A stretch of 64,000 nucleotides of DNA, taken from the NCBI GenBank assembly GCA_026874595.1, contig CM049313.1:37724659-37788658 (forward strand). Reading direction: 5' to 3'. This document shows, in pieces, positions 13,438 to 26,451 of this stretch (within the stretch, counting starts at the first letter, position 1; each line of letters opens with the position of its first letter). The stretch comes from Sipunculus nudus (taxonomy: Eukaryota > Annelida > Sipuncula > Golfingiida > Sipunculidae). The translations under genes and the position numbers were made by a program. The notes below the pieces were generated by a model. It made no database searches. It saw only the letters and a list, made by a program, of their open reading frames with translations, and had not been told where the DNA came from.

Positions 13438-13790
13438 GGGAAGAATGAGAATCTAGGAAGATCTGGAATCCTCCCAGGAAAAATTAGAATTCTGATTTTT
13501 CCCAGGAAAATGAGAATCCAGAGATGGTATGAAGGGATTCCAATTCTTCCCAGGAAGAATGAGAATTCCTGAGACAAATGAGAATTCCAGTCTCTTCCGG
13601 GAAAATTGAGAATTCTGATTTTTCCCAGGAGAGATCAGAATTCAGTTTTGAAATTCAAACCTGGGAAAAATGGGAATTCTGATTTTTCCTGGGAAGAATG
13701 GGAATTCCCATTATTCCCGGAAAAAATTAGAATTCTAATTTTTTCCGGGAGGATTCCAGATCTTCCCTGATTCCCATTCTTCTCTCAACA
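13438..13790. repeat. Foldback repeat with GGGAATTCCC-type palindromic units
   Basis: The left arm (about 13438-13500) is the inverted repeat of the right arm (about 13735-13790): GGAAGATCTGGAATCCTCCC occurs on + at the left and on - at the right. Between them are many short GAATTC-centred palindromes. Open frames exist on both strands because of the symmetry. Confidence 0.8.
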
Positions 13791-14037
13791 TATATACAGA
13801 CTAGGAAAGTGATTTATTTTGACACTTTCCTTTTCCATAAATAACTGGATGAACATGGGCTGCCCTGACCAACTTCAGATCAACCATGTTGCTCATTTAT
13901 TTAGACTTGTCTGGTGCAAAACCAGACATTTTAGTCCTGTTGCTTAAAAAGTGTGGTGTGCTGATGAATGGCTGACAATGCCGAATGACACTCGGCAGAG
14001 GGTATACCCCTACAGACAACCCACTCCAGGCACTACC
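13791..14037. other. No gene seen
   Basis: Short non-repetitive spacer between the foldback repeat and the Mutator-like element. Confidence 0.4.
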
Positions 14038-14048
14038 CCTTTATCCTG

Positions 14049-16067
14049 GTTGTTACTAAAACGCGTGCACGCATGCGTGCACGCACACGTGCATGCAGAT
14101 TTCCACTGTTAACAAACCTACTAAAATGCGTGCGGCCAAAAGTGCGGACGGTGTACAAATGAACTTAAATCAAGCATAAATCAACTTAAATCTTGTATAT
14201 TACCACACTGTCATAGTGAAAGACATATTACAGGTCATCATACAAGTAATACCCTATTGATTTGACTGAAAGATTTATTGTGTTTTTGTATAGTTTTATT
14301 GTAAATGGTAATTGAATGTGTAAAAAATACAATTTTTAAATAAAAAAATACGTATTTTATCATGAATTCATGTTATCAATAAATCAGTTTTATATTAATT
14401 TAAATCCTGGCTATGTTCACCTCCTGACATTTAGAACAAAGTTTAAATTATTCATCTTATTACTTTTTATTTGATATTTGTTGTTTTTTTTCTAAGAGAA
14501 TTAGAAATATACCCGTGGTGAACTTATGTCAAATTTTAAGTATATATAAATATATCTACCAGATATATTTTTTAATATAATTTATTGCAAAATAAATTTG
14601 TGTAAGATGTAAATGGGCATAGCCAAGCGCAGGGAAAAAATAATTCAAATATATGTTTTAAAGTAAGCAGAATGGGCTTTTACAAAATCGCCTCTTTGTG
14701 ACTCTAGCATATACTTTTTTTCATTTAAAAAACAGACACATCAAATATTCTTCTTGAAATAATTAAGTGATATAATTATTTATATGAAAGTTAGCGAGTT
14801 TCTGTTATTTTGTGTATTTTAAGTTTTTGTATTGTTGTTACTTTGGCCGAGAATGTTTGCTACAATAAAGTGTTGTGTGATACGTTTGTGTTTATTTGTT
14901 TTATTATGCAAGTTTTATGCAAGTTATTCTTGACCACTAGAATATTAGTTCCAATAACAAATAGTGATCTTCACATGAATTTCTCTAACCCTAAACATTG
15001 AATATCACCCAGAAATACATTTAATTTGTACTTTATGAAATTGTCTAAATACGGTGTACATGACAATCCCCCCATAAATATTTACGTTCGTTAATAATAA
15101 TAATTATAATAATGTACACCATCCGTATGCAAGTGTGTATATATCCTTTTTTTTCAAATGTTATTGTTGCAATTTTAGTTACCATTTAGTAATTCTTTGA
15201 CTCTTGATGCTGGATATATCAATTTTTTAAAACTTAAACGGTACTTGAAGAAATTGTCTGATATGATTGTATATTTCACTTATGTATTTATTATTATAAA
15301 TGGGTAAATGTGTGTTTGAGGGAGTTTAAAGGGTTATTTTACTATCTTCAACGCATTATTCCAAAATTTTGTTAATCTATGATAAGGAAAGATTAATATA
15401 ATGGATAAGGCTTGTAGAGTTTTATATCCAATATATGTAATATGTATGACCAAAATGCTCAAGTAAATGCTGAAGTGCAACGTTTTCTTGGCGACGTCAT
15501 CAACGTAATGAATAACTTTATAAACAAAAAAAATAAGCCGTTAAAGTCAACTAAGGAGAAAAATAAACTCTCAAGCAATACCATCTTTCATTATATAATC
15601 TTTTTCTCTAAAAGTATACTTTCCCTTTATATTACAGAATATTTCTTTTGTTTACAATTTGCGTTAAATATTGTAAATAGGCCTTTAAAAACTCTTAAAT
15701 ACACATTAATCCATAATCATAGAAAGAACGGGACTAACTGCAGGCGGAATACATAAAAAAAATTAAAGATGTCAAAAATTTTAATGTTTTAGATGTAACA
15801 ATCCCAGAAGTATCTTGCTACAGTCCAGGACCCCATGCTGTCAAACGATCGAAAACAAATTTGGTTGTAGTTGAATAATTACTTTCATCATGCCCTTGAC
15901 TATGGTATTTTGATAATTTATAATAATTAAGTTAATTTTTGCAAAATTTAAGTTAATTTGTACACCTTCCGCACCTAGGGCCGCACGCGTTTTAGCATAT
16001 TTTTAAACAGTGTGAATCTGCGTGCACGCGCGCGTGCACGCATGCAAGCACGCGTTTTAGTAATTAC
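14049..16067. mobile_element. 2.0-kb Mutator-like element with long, CG/TG-alternating TIRs
   Basis: About 120 bp at each end (14049-14170 and 15945-16067) are imperfect inverted repeats starting near TTACTAAAACGCGTGC. CCTTTATCCTG is duplicated at 14038-14048 and 16068-16078, an 11-bp target duplication. The TIRs hold 30-35 bp of alternating purine/pyrimidine (CGTGCACGCATGCGTGCACG), while the 1.7-kb interior is very AT-rich. No transposase is recognised. Frames at 14810-15001 and 15442-15756 have no known domain. Long TIRs with an 11-bp duplication suggest Mutator, by inference. Confidence 0.85.
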
Positions 16068-16078
16068 CCTTTATCCTG

Positions 16079-16929
16079 ATCTGTTTCTATAATCCAATGC
16101 CCTGGCCTTCAACAGCTTGGCACCACCTCTCTGGAAAGTTTCAATCATAAAAATTGATATGTTAATTCAGCTTTAGTGTAATCCTGCTAACAGACAAACA
16201 AACTAACAAACAAACACTTGTGAAAACATTTATACATAAGTAATGATAAGTTCTTTGAAGAAATAAAAAGAGCAATCTCTATGTTGGACACAACTTCAAA
16301 TCACTTGATGTAAAGCAAATCCTTGACCTCTTTCAGCAATTCATGACAACCCATTAACAAATTCTCAGTATGATTAGGTTCAAAGAAAGCCACTGTATAG
16401 TCTGACAAGGTACATGGAAACAATGTCTTAACTCTTTGTTACCTGAAAACTGGAAAATAATGCTCTCAGTGCTTGACTTTACTAATCCCTACCACCACTC
16501 AAATTTCAAATTTGTGTATGAATGGTCAGGTGTAGATGCATGATAAGCCAGGAAATGAGGTGCAACTTAACACATCAAAATAGTTGCCCTCCACGGTAGA
16601 AACCATGGGTGAGCTACGTTTCTGTTAAAATAACATAAAATCATGTACACAAATTTGCATTAAATGTTTGGTCAAAGTATCATGTTTATCAAAGCATCTA
16701 GGCTTGTTTTTGCTATTCTTTATCATTTGTGGCTTTTTGTGCAGTTATTTACTCAAACATTTTATCATTTTCATAAGATAACAAATGTGAACCAGTACTC
16801 ACACACTAAGAGAAAATATGACCACTGATATTTTTAAAAGTAAATTGCAAACATGTTTTAAGGTTTACTGTGTTTTGATCCAGGCACTTTGGTGAATGCA
16901 AATGTACTTACACAGTAAAATTACCATCA
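16079..16929. other. No gene seen
   Basis: AT-rich non-coding DNA. Confidence 0.5.
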
Positions 16930-17360
16930 AAACTAGAAAACTCCAAGATGGATGTACATGCCAAATTTCAGACTAATACATTGACCCACTCCTGAGATAT
17001 GAGCAATTTTCACCTTAAGCAAACATTCAGATGGACACCACACAAAAACCATTGAAGATGGGCCACCAGTCTTTAATATGAGATGGAGGTATATAAGATC
17101 TATAGACATGCACAATTTCAGCCCAATACACTAAACCAACCACTAAGACGTATAAATGGCAAAGCATGTATGGACGCCACACGAAATTCATGATCGTTTG
17201 TGCCACCAGTCTCAAGGATGAGAAGGATTGATCCATGATCTGTGGACAAGCAAAATTTCAGCTCAATACATTGAACCACTCCTGAGATATAAGCTGTTAT
17301 CAAAAAGGATATCAAGATTCACACTGCACAATATGGACTGCAGGTGGCACCACCAGTCTT
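16930..17360. repeat. Diverged relative of the 8051/41678 repeat family
   Basis: Three sub-repeats carry ACATGC(A)AAATTTCAG, CCTGAGATATGAG and GCCACCAGTC, the words of the 8051-9551 repeat, with more mismatches and without the full palindrome. Confidence 0.6.
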
Positions 17361-18260
17361 TGTTAGGCACAGCTACATAGGTGAGCGAATAACTATGCTG
17401 AGTTTCAGAAATATCAGTCCAAGGGTCTCAGAGAAGTTCTCAAGTAACGAACCCCTGCTGCCACGGCGGAACCCTTTCAAACACACTGTCTGCAAAAACT
17501 TTGTTTTGGCGGATACAATTAGTAAAACATGACAGCACACACATTCCCTTCCACACAATGGTGCATGACCAGGAAGACTGCCATACAGACAGTTAACTCC
17601 TGGTAACAGCTCAATGTGGACCTCTTCAAATAAGCCCTGTGTAAACAGTACAACACTCTAACACAAGGAAACAGAAAAACCAAGGCTCGGTTCCATAGTT
17701 CATAGTGACACCAATCCTTATCTCTGTACCACAAACAGGGAGCTCAGCTACCAGCTGGATCAGGGTTGTACCGTCTGTCTCACTGCCCCAGGAACTGAAA
17801 TTTCAACATCTTGAAGTAACTCTAAGCAGGACGTGACCCGGCTGTCTGTCACTCCATACTGTTCAGCCACATTGCCTACTGATGCATTCATAAATGCATA
17901 CTTGGAATTGTCATAATAAGAGCTATGTTACTGGGCCTTGATATGACTTACTTCAGAAGTAAGGGTGGGATGTACCCAAAGTACTTTAGGCATTTGATTA
18001 TAGTTCAGACCTTCAGGACCCAAGTTTAAACAAGTTATTGCCCAGAAGAATTGTGAAAGTTTTATACATTTAATTACAATATAATCTGATGACTTACAGA
18101 CCACTTGAGTCTAATGTGTAAGGCCTGAGACCAGAACATAACTCCGTCACCACTGATCAGATGTGGCCATGTTCACCCCCTCAGTATCAGACCATTACTG
18201 ATGTAGGACAGTAATATCATTCCTGCTGATGCAGAATTTAACATCAGCATCAGGCACCTG
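17361..18260. other. No gene seen
   Basis: 17361-17530 may extend the preceding repeat. The rest is unique-looking. Confidence 0.4.
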
Positions 18261-18268
18261 ATTACAGT

Positions 18269-19216
18269 CAGACTTTGGTCAAGTAAATGTACTTGCTCTG
18301 TACTTGTACTGGGCATGTTTAACCAAGTACAGTACTTGTACTGTACTTGTACTTGCAAAAATGTACTTGAAAAATCACGTAGTCACTAGTCAAGTACAAA
18401 ATTTAAACAAAAAAGAAACTTATATCTGGTTACCATACACACGGCCTGATAGATATCTAACTGACAAAACTTTGAGTCCATAATGTTTATTAAATGCAAT
18501 GATATAATTCTTAAATGAATTGGTTGAACTTTAGAAAGATAAACTGAAGGTGAGTTCACTTTAATTACTCAACTATAGATTAGCTCACTATAAAATCACA
18601 CATGCCTGGGGCTTGCTGGCAGTCAGAGCCCTGTTGGTTCACTAAATACTCTCAGGAGGTGCTTTCACAACCTATGCTCTTACTACTGCTGTACTATGAT
18701 GAAACAATGATGAACTCAAAGTGAACTTAAGACAAGCCTAATATTACAAAACACACCCCTGGACAAATCATGAACACATCACAAACGACATACCTAGTTA
18801 GACGTATATTTTGTGTGCTGGCATTTGTTTTGGTAAGTTTGATACAGGTTTGCAACACAGTATTTATTTAGTGCAAACAATAGTTAGAATGCAGAGTCAT
18901 TTACAGCATTGTTACAAAGCATAATCTTTAAAACTTCAGAATTATCTCCCAGATTTCAAATTCTGCTACCTGTTTCATTCAAAGTGTATAATCCTGACAT
19001 AAACAATGTTTATTATACTACTATGAGAACATTCAGAACATTTTGTGTGTTTTTATTTATCTGAATGAATTAAATGATAAAAGTACTTGTACTTAAGTAC
19101 AGACTCATGTACTTGTACTCAAGTTCAACTAAAAATTTCTTATTTGGGACTTGTCAAAAGCTGAAGTACCGGTACATGTACTAAAGTACAGACCCCCTGT
19201 ACTTGACCAAAGCCTG
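18269..19216. mobile_element. 948-bp hAT-like non-autonomous element
   Basis: Ends CAGACTTTGGTCAAGTA and TACTTGACCAAAGCCTG (one mismatch as inverted repeats). Flanked by ATTACAGT (18261-18268) and ATCACAGT (19217-19224), an 8-bp target duplication with one change. The subterminal regions are full of GTACTTG words, likely transposase binding repeats. No transposase inside. Confidence 0.8.
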
Positions 19217-19224
19217 ATCACAGT

Positions 19225-22200
19225 TACATGACTTGATGTCAGTCACATGGCCTGAAGACAGAATCACATGACCACAGATTCCTGACTTACTAGTTTCTCA
19301 ACAAGCTGTGGCTGATTTATGAAATATTCCAACCACAAATTGTACGTGTGAACGCCATGAGTATTATGTACTGTTACTGTTATCCCCATTCCACAAGCAA
19401 AAGCAGGAACAGATTTGACAGCCTATGACTATATGACAAAACAGGATTTCTTCCACCCTCTGATATTTCATGATTAAAACAGATTTTGTAATCTTTAAAT
19501 CATTTAATGGCAACTAGGACAGAGTCAGATGTCTTTCTCTGATTAATGGTTCGATTTGTGACCCTCAGTCAATTCTGCTATACATACTTATACCATTTTA
19601 TAAGCTTGTTATTCATAATTTACAGTAAATGCTTTCCAGTCTTTTTGGATCTATAGTTACAACTAAGTAAAAGGTATCTCATAATATTTCAGTGCACTTC
19701 TCAGCAAACATGATTTACACATTTTACACCTTTACTTTCATGCAAAATAACGGAATCTCTTTATTAAAATTTTCACAAATAAATTCCTATGACATGAGCC
19801 AGGTTGTAATATTTCTGTAAACTGACTGGATTTAATGTTTTATCAGTTCATGCAGAAGGGGTGGCAGCTGTAAAGAGACAGTTCCTAGTGCTTATGATGG
19901 CTGATTTTGCCCTACAGGCTACTAATTCACATAGTTCGTTGTCACCAGAAAACTGTGACTTATTTATTGTATGGCATATAATCAGATGATTTTGTGATAT
20001 TTTATTGGACACTGATATGGAGTATCATGTTTAGATATCAGAGTGAGAATTTTGGTTAAAGAACACATGTCTCATTTGATGTTACTATCAGTGCAGTTTA
20101 CTTTAATTCCTGGGGAGCAGTCTCTGTTTGGCAGTCTCTATAGTAACTAGCAATTGTTTGTTGTAGATTTCAAAGGATGAGCAACTGTTTAGTTTGGTTT
20201 TCTCAGGGCTTTGTCTCTGGAGGCGTGTCCATATTAAAATTCATATACAAGTCATGATTAAGAAGATATTTGCCACAACTGCCTGATCCGTACGCCAGCC
20301 TGACGATATCTGCAGTCTAGCGGCAGGTTTGTGAGCTGCAGTCTAGACAGCTGGGTGATGATGCCTATAAGCGTACAGGGATGAGCTCAGAATAATTTGA
20401 GTATGGGCGGGCGGGCCATGCCCTTGAAAAGGTGGGGGGGGGGGGGGGACAGGATATTTAAAGTTTAATTTTCATTTTTTATAGACGTGATTCGTGATAT
20501 TTATAAATCGTTAGTAATACTTAATGTATTTATTAATTTCCAATATGCCAACTGCAATGCTGCCACTGAGACTAAATTTGATTGTAAAACACCTTGGTGA
20601 ACTCATCTGTCAGTTTAGATTCTGTCAGTCAGGATTTGTTGAGGATTACTACCATATAATATGGGTATAAGAAAGGACCATATTCAGTTTTTTCACGCTT
20701 AAAACCTGATACCAAACATCATATTCCACTTTTCTATGGCAGTTTTGCCTCATTAGGAACTGTGACCTTTCAAATATATTCAAATATTTACGTCCACCAT
20801 CAATTATAGTCAATCAAACATTGTTTAGCGCATCATGTGATTTCATAGAAGCTGATATCAGCATTAGTCTTTTATACAGACACAAGGTGGCGCTACCATA
20901 GCAGCTACGTTCACTTCTTTCGTGCCAAATTTTAATTATCAACATTCACTAAATACAGCACATTGTGAAAGAGTACCTTCTATTAAATATTCATTTTGGG
21001 CACCACTGGATGTCATCTAGTGTGGCAGACATGCACTAGGATATCCAACAGGGGTCACTTATTGTAATACCGGTAAAACACTGCGAGATAAGCTCAAACA
21101 CGTGTATTTTTGTTCATGGCTTTAACAGTTTAAAAAAAAAGTTCTGCTGGGAGGGCATTGACACTTTCCAGTCAAGTGCCGGGCGGCAGGAAAGACTGCC
21201 GGGCGCTGCCCAGCTTGGGCACATCCCTGAGCATAGATAGTCAGTGTCTGAGGAAGGCCACGTTGATTAAGTACTCTGTAACGGACATCAGAGAGAGTAT
21301 CACATTTTGCCAACAGAATGGTAATCAGACGATTTATACCCGTTGTGAGCATTTCCAGGAACAGACTGCGGACATTATTTAAATGAGTAACTATAGGGGT
21401 ACTGGATATCGCTGTGTGGAAGCATATTTGATAACCTAGAGCTGGATGATTCCATGAGACATCAGCTGTGAAAGACACCGCATCTGAATCCAGATTGAAT
21501 AGTCTGTGTGCTAATTAGTAATTGCTGTTTGAACTGTCTCAAGAGGCAAACCAGTACTCCACCGAGGGACTGTTGGTGGTCAGAGCTCCATATTTCTATA
21601 AGTGGACTGATTGTACTGCGTACACACATAGAGCAAACAGTGAGGCAAATGACTCTACATTCCAGTGTCACATGTGCGCAATGGTCATGTTATCGTGAAC
21701 AGTGTAAGCAAGGGATTTCTCTGTGCAGTGTGATTAACAGACTTGGTGATAACTTCTGTGTTTATTATCGGAAGCTTGAGATCATCAGTGCTGATATGTA
21801 TGGAGCGCCTCTCTAGAGAAATGTAAGTGTATGTTTTCTTGAATATATTGATTTGTTTTTGTTGACTCATGTCTAATTCATCTTTAGGAGTCAATGTATG
21901 TATGAGTTTCAGCCAGTTGGTTTGACAGTTAAAAGAACCTGGTCATTAACATCTTTAGTGATGTGACAATCATTTTGCTATAACAAAAGCTCCATGGACT
22001 GGGGCAGTATACTACAAGAATCAATATTTACACTTGAAAGAATTTATAAGACGTCTCTTTCATTATAATATTATAAAATAGTTTGAAACCAAAGTAAAAT
22101 GGAATGCTAAAAAATTGTATTAAGAAAAATATGCACATTTGGTAATCTGAATGCTGATTCTGTGAAAACAGTTTTTGGGTGAATTTGGTTCCAGCAGCAG

Positions 22201-22734
22201 TATCTGCTTTCACTTGAATCTTCTGTTTCACTTTTCTATCTGTTGATTCAGAGTTGAGTAGGTGCATGATCAACTGTAAAGGAAATTGATAATCCCATAT
22301 ATGATCCTGAGGGCCAAGGGTAAAGTGACTCAACTGGAACTGTCAAAAAACAAAGAAACATGTCTGAAAAAGAGCACCGCAAATGTGCATAATATGCCCG
22401 TCGTGTATCTGGTGACCTCTGACTTTAATTATGAAATTATTTCATGTGGACAGCTAGCTGTTTATAAAAAACATAGGTAACCAGAAAGCACAACATTGCA
22501 GCAAACAATCTGTATATAAATGTTAAAGAAATTAAAGCTGATATTAAAAAGAAATAACCTTGAGAGCATTAGTATTAAAGCCCTGCTTTAGCAAAATAAA
22601 AATAAATGTCTCAAATGTAATTTTGGGTACTTTTCAGTACACATTTTTGTGAATTTCAGTACGTTTCAGTATACTTTTTGGTACTTTTCTATAATTTTTG
22701 GTCCTTTTTAGTCATTTTCAACACCCAAATTTTG
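19225..22734. other. No gene assigned; GC-richer island at about 21120-21830
   Basis: The island has long open frames on both strands (for example 21122-21478 on -, 21508-21816 on +) and a possible + donor AAAT|GTAAGTG near 21825. I recognise no protein. A poly-G run is at 20433-20450. It could be an untranslated exon or an unknown repeat. Confidence 0.35.
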
Positions 22735-23150
22735 TAAGTCACCAAAGTACCTTCAAAGTGTGGTGATCTCTGACCTCATTAAATATGCGTGAACTTTGAT
22801 GAGAATGTAAATCAGGTGAGAAAGTTTATTGGTTAATATGTATAATCAGTTCATGAAAATCCATAGGATTTTTGGTAAGTCACCAAGGTGCCTCCAAAGT
22901 GCGGTGACCTCTGACCATATCATATATGCGTAGATTTTGCTACATTTCGAACTTAGGTGAGATATTTCACTGATTAACATTTCTGATGATTTTTATCAAA
23001 ATCCTTCATATTCTTCATAAGTTATTGCAGCTATACCCCAAAGTAGCCGAGTCACCTGTGACCTTATTAAATATGAGTTGACCATAATCGAACTTGGGTG
23101 AGATAAAGTGTTGGTGAACTGTGTACTTTTGGTGAGTTACTCAAAAATCA
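22735..23150 (+). repeat. 142-bp tandem repeat, three diverged copies
   Basis: Units begin GTAAGTCACCAAAGTACC (22735), GTAAGTCACCAAGGTGCC (about 22875) and a weaker form at about 23018. Each contains TGACCT-type words and TTAAATATGCGT. Confidence 0.8.
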
Positions 23151-24430
23151 ATCAAAGCATCGTTTAGATACTGCGGCGACACTAAAAGTTAACCGATGGA
23201 AGGACATACAAGAGTAACATATGGACGGTGGGTATGCCATAATACTCCTGTCATATGATGGGCATATAAAAACAATTCAAAACTTTATTTATTTCACCTG
23301 GATTGTACAATAATTTATATTAACTAATACAAGGGACTCTCAATGGCTCGAATGGTGGTGTTTGGCAGTCTGAAGGGGTGGATGAAACTGTGAACATTGT
23401 GTAAAAATGATTGACTGTTCATTAAAGACTATTCAAGGATACATGTATGGAGTTTATGGATTACCCCCCCCCCCCATGTTTAATGTCAATGTAACTTAAA
23501 TATCTTTTCCCTGTTTTTTTTGTACAGGTCTTTTGTATTGCTGGGTGATAAACAAGCAATTTGAAATAAAAATCCCTGCCATAAATATTTTAATGTGAAC
23601 TGAATTTTATATCAAATGATTAACAGTGCTCATTATTTAAAAGTTAGACAATAAATTCTTTCATGTCAAGCAATGAAATGTGTATGAAATAAAGAATACT
23701 GACTGGATAAGAAAGCATAACTTATATAACAAGTTATTCCAGCACAATACACCAATTTACCAAGTACTGTTTAACTAACTCAGGTCTCAGAAATAAAGAA
23801 AAAAAGCAAAACTGTTTTATCAACTTATAACAGTTTTAGTCATGTGTCCACTTATGATGAGAAGCTGATGTACTCTCAGCACATGTACACGTGTATTGTG
23901 ATGTACACAGTATGTATTTATAACCAAAAGTGCCAGGTGAAACTGGGAAATAATTATCTGTAAACCAGTAAAAAACTACAGATTTGTTTATATATCAATA
24001 ATTGTTGCACTCTAAATATTATACTGTGTCACTTTATGATATGTTTGTCCCTCTGATTTGAACCTTTCAGCCTTTCCTGATGATAACCACATGTCAGCTG
24101 ATAGGGAACATCAAAATAACCTCTCATGACATACCTGCCCTCACCCCCCCCCCCTGGAAATGCTGGTACTGTGGCTTGTGGCCATGCATCTGATCAATGA
24201 CTGGGTAAGCATAATTATTCATAAGGTATTGCTGGTATTTCCTGTAACCCCCCCCCCCCCTTTTCTTGAACAACATGTTCAAGTATCAGATTAATCAGAT
24301 AATGGAAATCTTGCATGGATCTATTAGAAGCAATAACTATAACGAAGATGTTAGGCATCCATGCATGAGAGTTTCAAGTGTATAATAAAACATGAATATA
24401 TGTTAAAATGAAACATAGTATGATACACTA
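23151..24430. other. No gene seen; poly-C runs
   Basis: Poly-C tracts at 23464-23476, about 24145-24153 and 24247-24260, otherwise AT-rich. Confidence 0.5.
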
Positions 24431-24435
24431 AGCAG

Positions 24436-24808
24436 CAGTGTTGGGACCCATGATCTAAATTATTTTTGATGATTGGTCGGCTGATGCAAATGATCTGATG
24501 ATCAATCTTGCATTGCCAAAATCAATTACAGAGGTTTTCAAACAGGTTTGGCTTTATAATGATTGAAGGTATGCCTTCATAAAATTTGTGTGGAAAAATT
24601 TCAGAACAATATGCGTTTATTGATACGTTTACTATATATACACTTGAAGGCCATAGTGGGTTTTTTTTTATATATTAGCCAATATTGGGCCCATATATCA
24701 GTTGACAGGATGTACAGGTATATTTGCTCAGAAATTTCATACTCCTGGAGGTCAATCAATTTCTACTGATGACTGATCATAAAACTACAGCTGATTCCAA
24801 ACACTTCT
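24436..24808. mobile_element. Possible MITE related to the next element
   Basis: Begins near AGTGTTGGGA and ends near TTCCAAACACT, imperfect inverted repeats, with GATGATTGGTC and TGATGATCAATC inside as in the 24933 copy. No clear duplication. Confidence 0.4.
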
Positions 24809-24932
24809 CAAAATCAACTACCTGGTAATAAAGATCATCAATTGCAGATATACTGTCAACAAAGCGACTCCCAACAGTACTAAGCAGACAACATCAATTA
24901 CCAATCATTTTAATACACAACTTGGTCTATAC

Positions 24933-25299
24933 TAGTGGTGTGCCAATTAATATATTATATCGATGATTGGTCCTTTTCTTTCATAATCCATTAAATCAAT
25001 TGCACTTTTCCATAATTGATCATCAATGATTATGAATTCACAATCAAAGAAGTCATATTATCCCCAATAAATATTCTGTCTCTGTCAGTGAACAGCATTA
25101 AAATTCAAGTATCAACAGCCCGGCCATTACCTTTATCTTTAATCGTGATGCACAAGTTAAACTGAATTTACTCAGTCAATATTTTAGGTATACAGTATAT
25201 TTTCATGGTACAAAAAAATAATCGATTTAAATAATCAGTCATCACTCGTTTTTATAGCAAGATCATCGTATATGATTTTACAACCGATTCCAACCACTA
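24933..25299. mobile_element. 367-bp hAT-like MITE
   Basis: Starts TAGTGGTGTGCCAAT and ends TTCCAACCACTA. Flanks GTCTATAC (24925-24932) and GTTCATAC (25300-25307) are an 8-bp duplication with two mismatches. Interior has GATGATTGG/CCAATC-type words. Confidence 0.6.
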
Positions 25300-25307
25300 G
25301 TTCATAC

Positions 25308-26302
25308 CATACTCATCTAACAATGGAATATTACAATCCAACAAGCATTTAATGGTCATTGCAAAGGCCTGTGAGAAAATTTAAGTAGATCTACCGGGTA
25401 TTTCAAATGAGCAAAGTAACCCAAAGTTTACTACCACTTTCCCATTTTGCTGGATTAAGTTCTTTCAGCTGTCACAATTATTTTTCAAAAATCATATATA
25501 TATAAATGAAACAATTAACATTTTGGCAGACTTGTAATTAGAGAAACCACCACACAGATGTCCCCAGAGACATATATATGTCTTACTTCACCCCTTCATT
25601 ACCTGGGCTAAAAGAATAAGTCAACATAAAAGATAGTGTTTGGTGGTTTCCATGTTGACTTCGATTACCACAAATGGTCAGTTTTCCTTTCAGTGTTACA
25701 AGTTAACAATTGGACACTCTACTCTAGAATGCAATCCATTTGACGGGTCAACTGGGCCACATAGATCAGAAAGGATGGACTCACCAGACTAAACTAAACA
25801 AACTTATGTGGCAAGCTGTCAAAATCGGAATTCTCTTACTTCAGCGTTTTAGTAAAATGTCAGCCTTTATTAAATATTTCTAGGTCTTCTGTTTGCCATT
25901 ATATAACATACTGATTGATTTGTTATGCTGCATTTTGCCATTTTTGGTTAATTAAATTACACCCCAGTCATCCCTGCATGACCTCTCTTAAAGCAACTCT
26001 AAATTAGACTAAAATTAATGAAATTATTCATAGAGACCCGTCGGTCATACCGTTACACAAACTGAACTATCCGTTAGATTTCTGCTGACCACGCATATTA
26101 GTCTCTGTGATCGCTCAACTGTTTATAACCGATAACAGAGTAGCACGAACCAAACAGGTGACAGACAAATGTCAACTCTGGACGGGTTTTGTTTTTGAGG
26201 ACTTCCTCAAACTCGGAAGTGGAGACAATTCGACATTTAAATACTGTCACCATACCACAGAAAGGTTCTAAACTCAGGCCGTTTGTTTTAAATATTCATT
26301 AC
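25308..26302. other. No gene seen
   Basis: Unique-looking non-coding sequence that becomes less AT-rich from about 26040 toward the candidate promoter. Confidence 0.45.
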
Positions 26303-26451
26303 CTGATTTTGCGCCAAAGCTGAGGCCAGATATTGTGCGGTGCTATCCACAAAGTTGAGAAACGGAGTTACTTGTTCACTGAGCTGTCCACTGAAACAGG
26401 AAGCTCTGTGCCGCCATAATTCAATGACCGCGCCCACACCGAGGCTCACAG
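26303..26451. promoter_or_regulatory. Candidate bidirectional promoter with outward-facing first exons
   Basis: On the - strand a good donor (CAG|GTAATG) ends a possible exon at 26303, and a YY1-like motif (AATTATGGCGGC read on -) sits at 26410-26421. On the + strand ATG at 26424 runs 28 nt to a strong donor (CACAG|GTAAAG) at 26451/26452. That + exon would join to 38140 in frame with the CCDC171 ATG. The - reading frame here is open for a stretch but has an upstream stop and no ATG, so it would be untranslated leader. No second exon was identified for either direction except the possible 38140 join. Confidence 0.25.
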
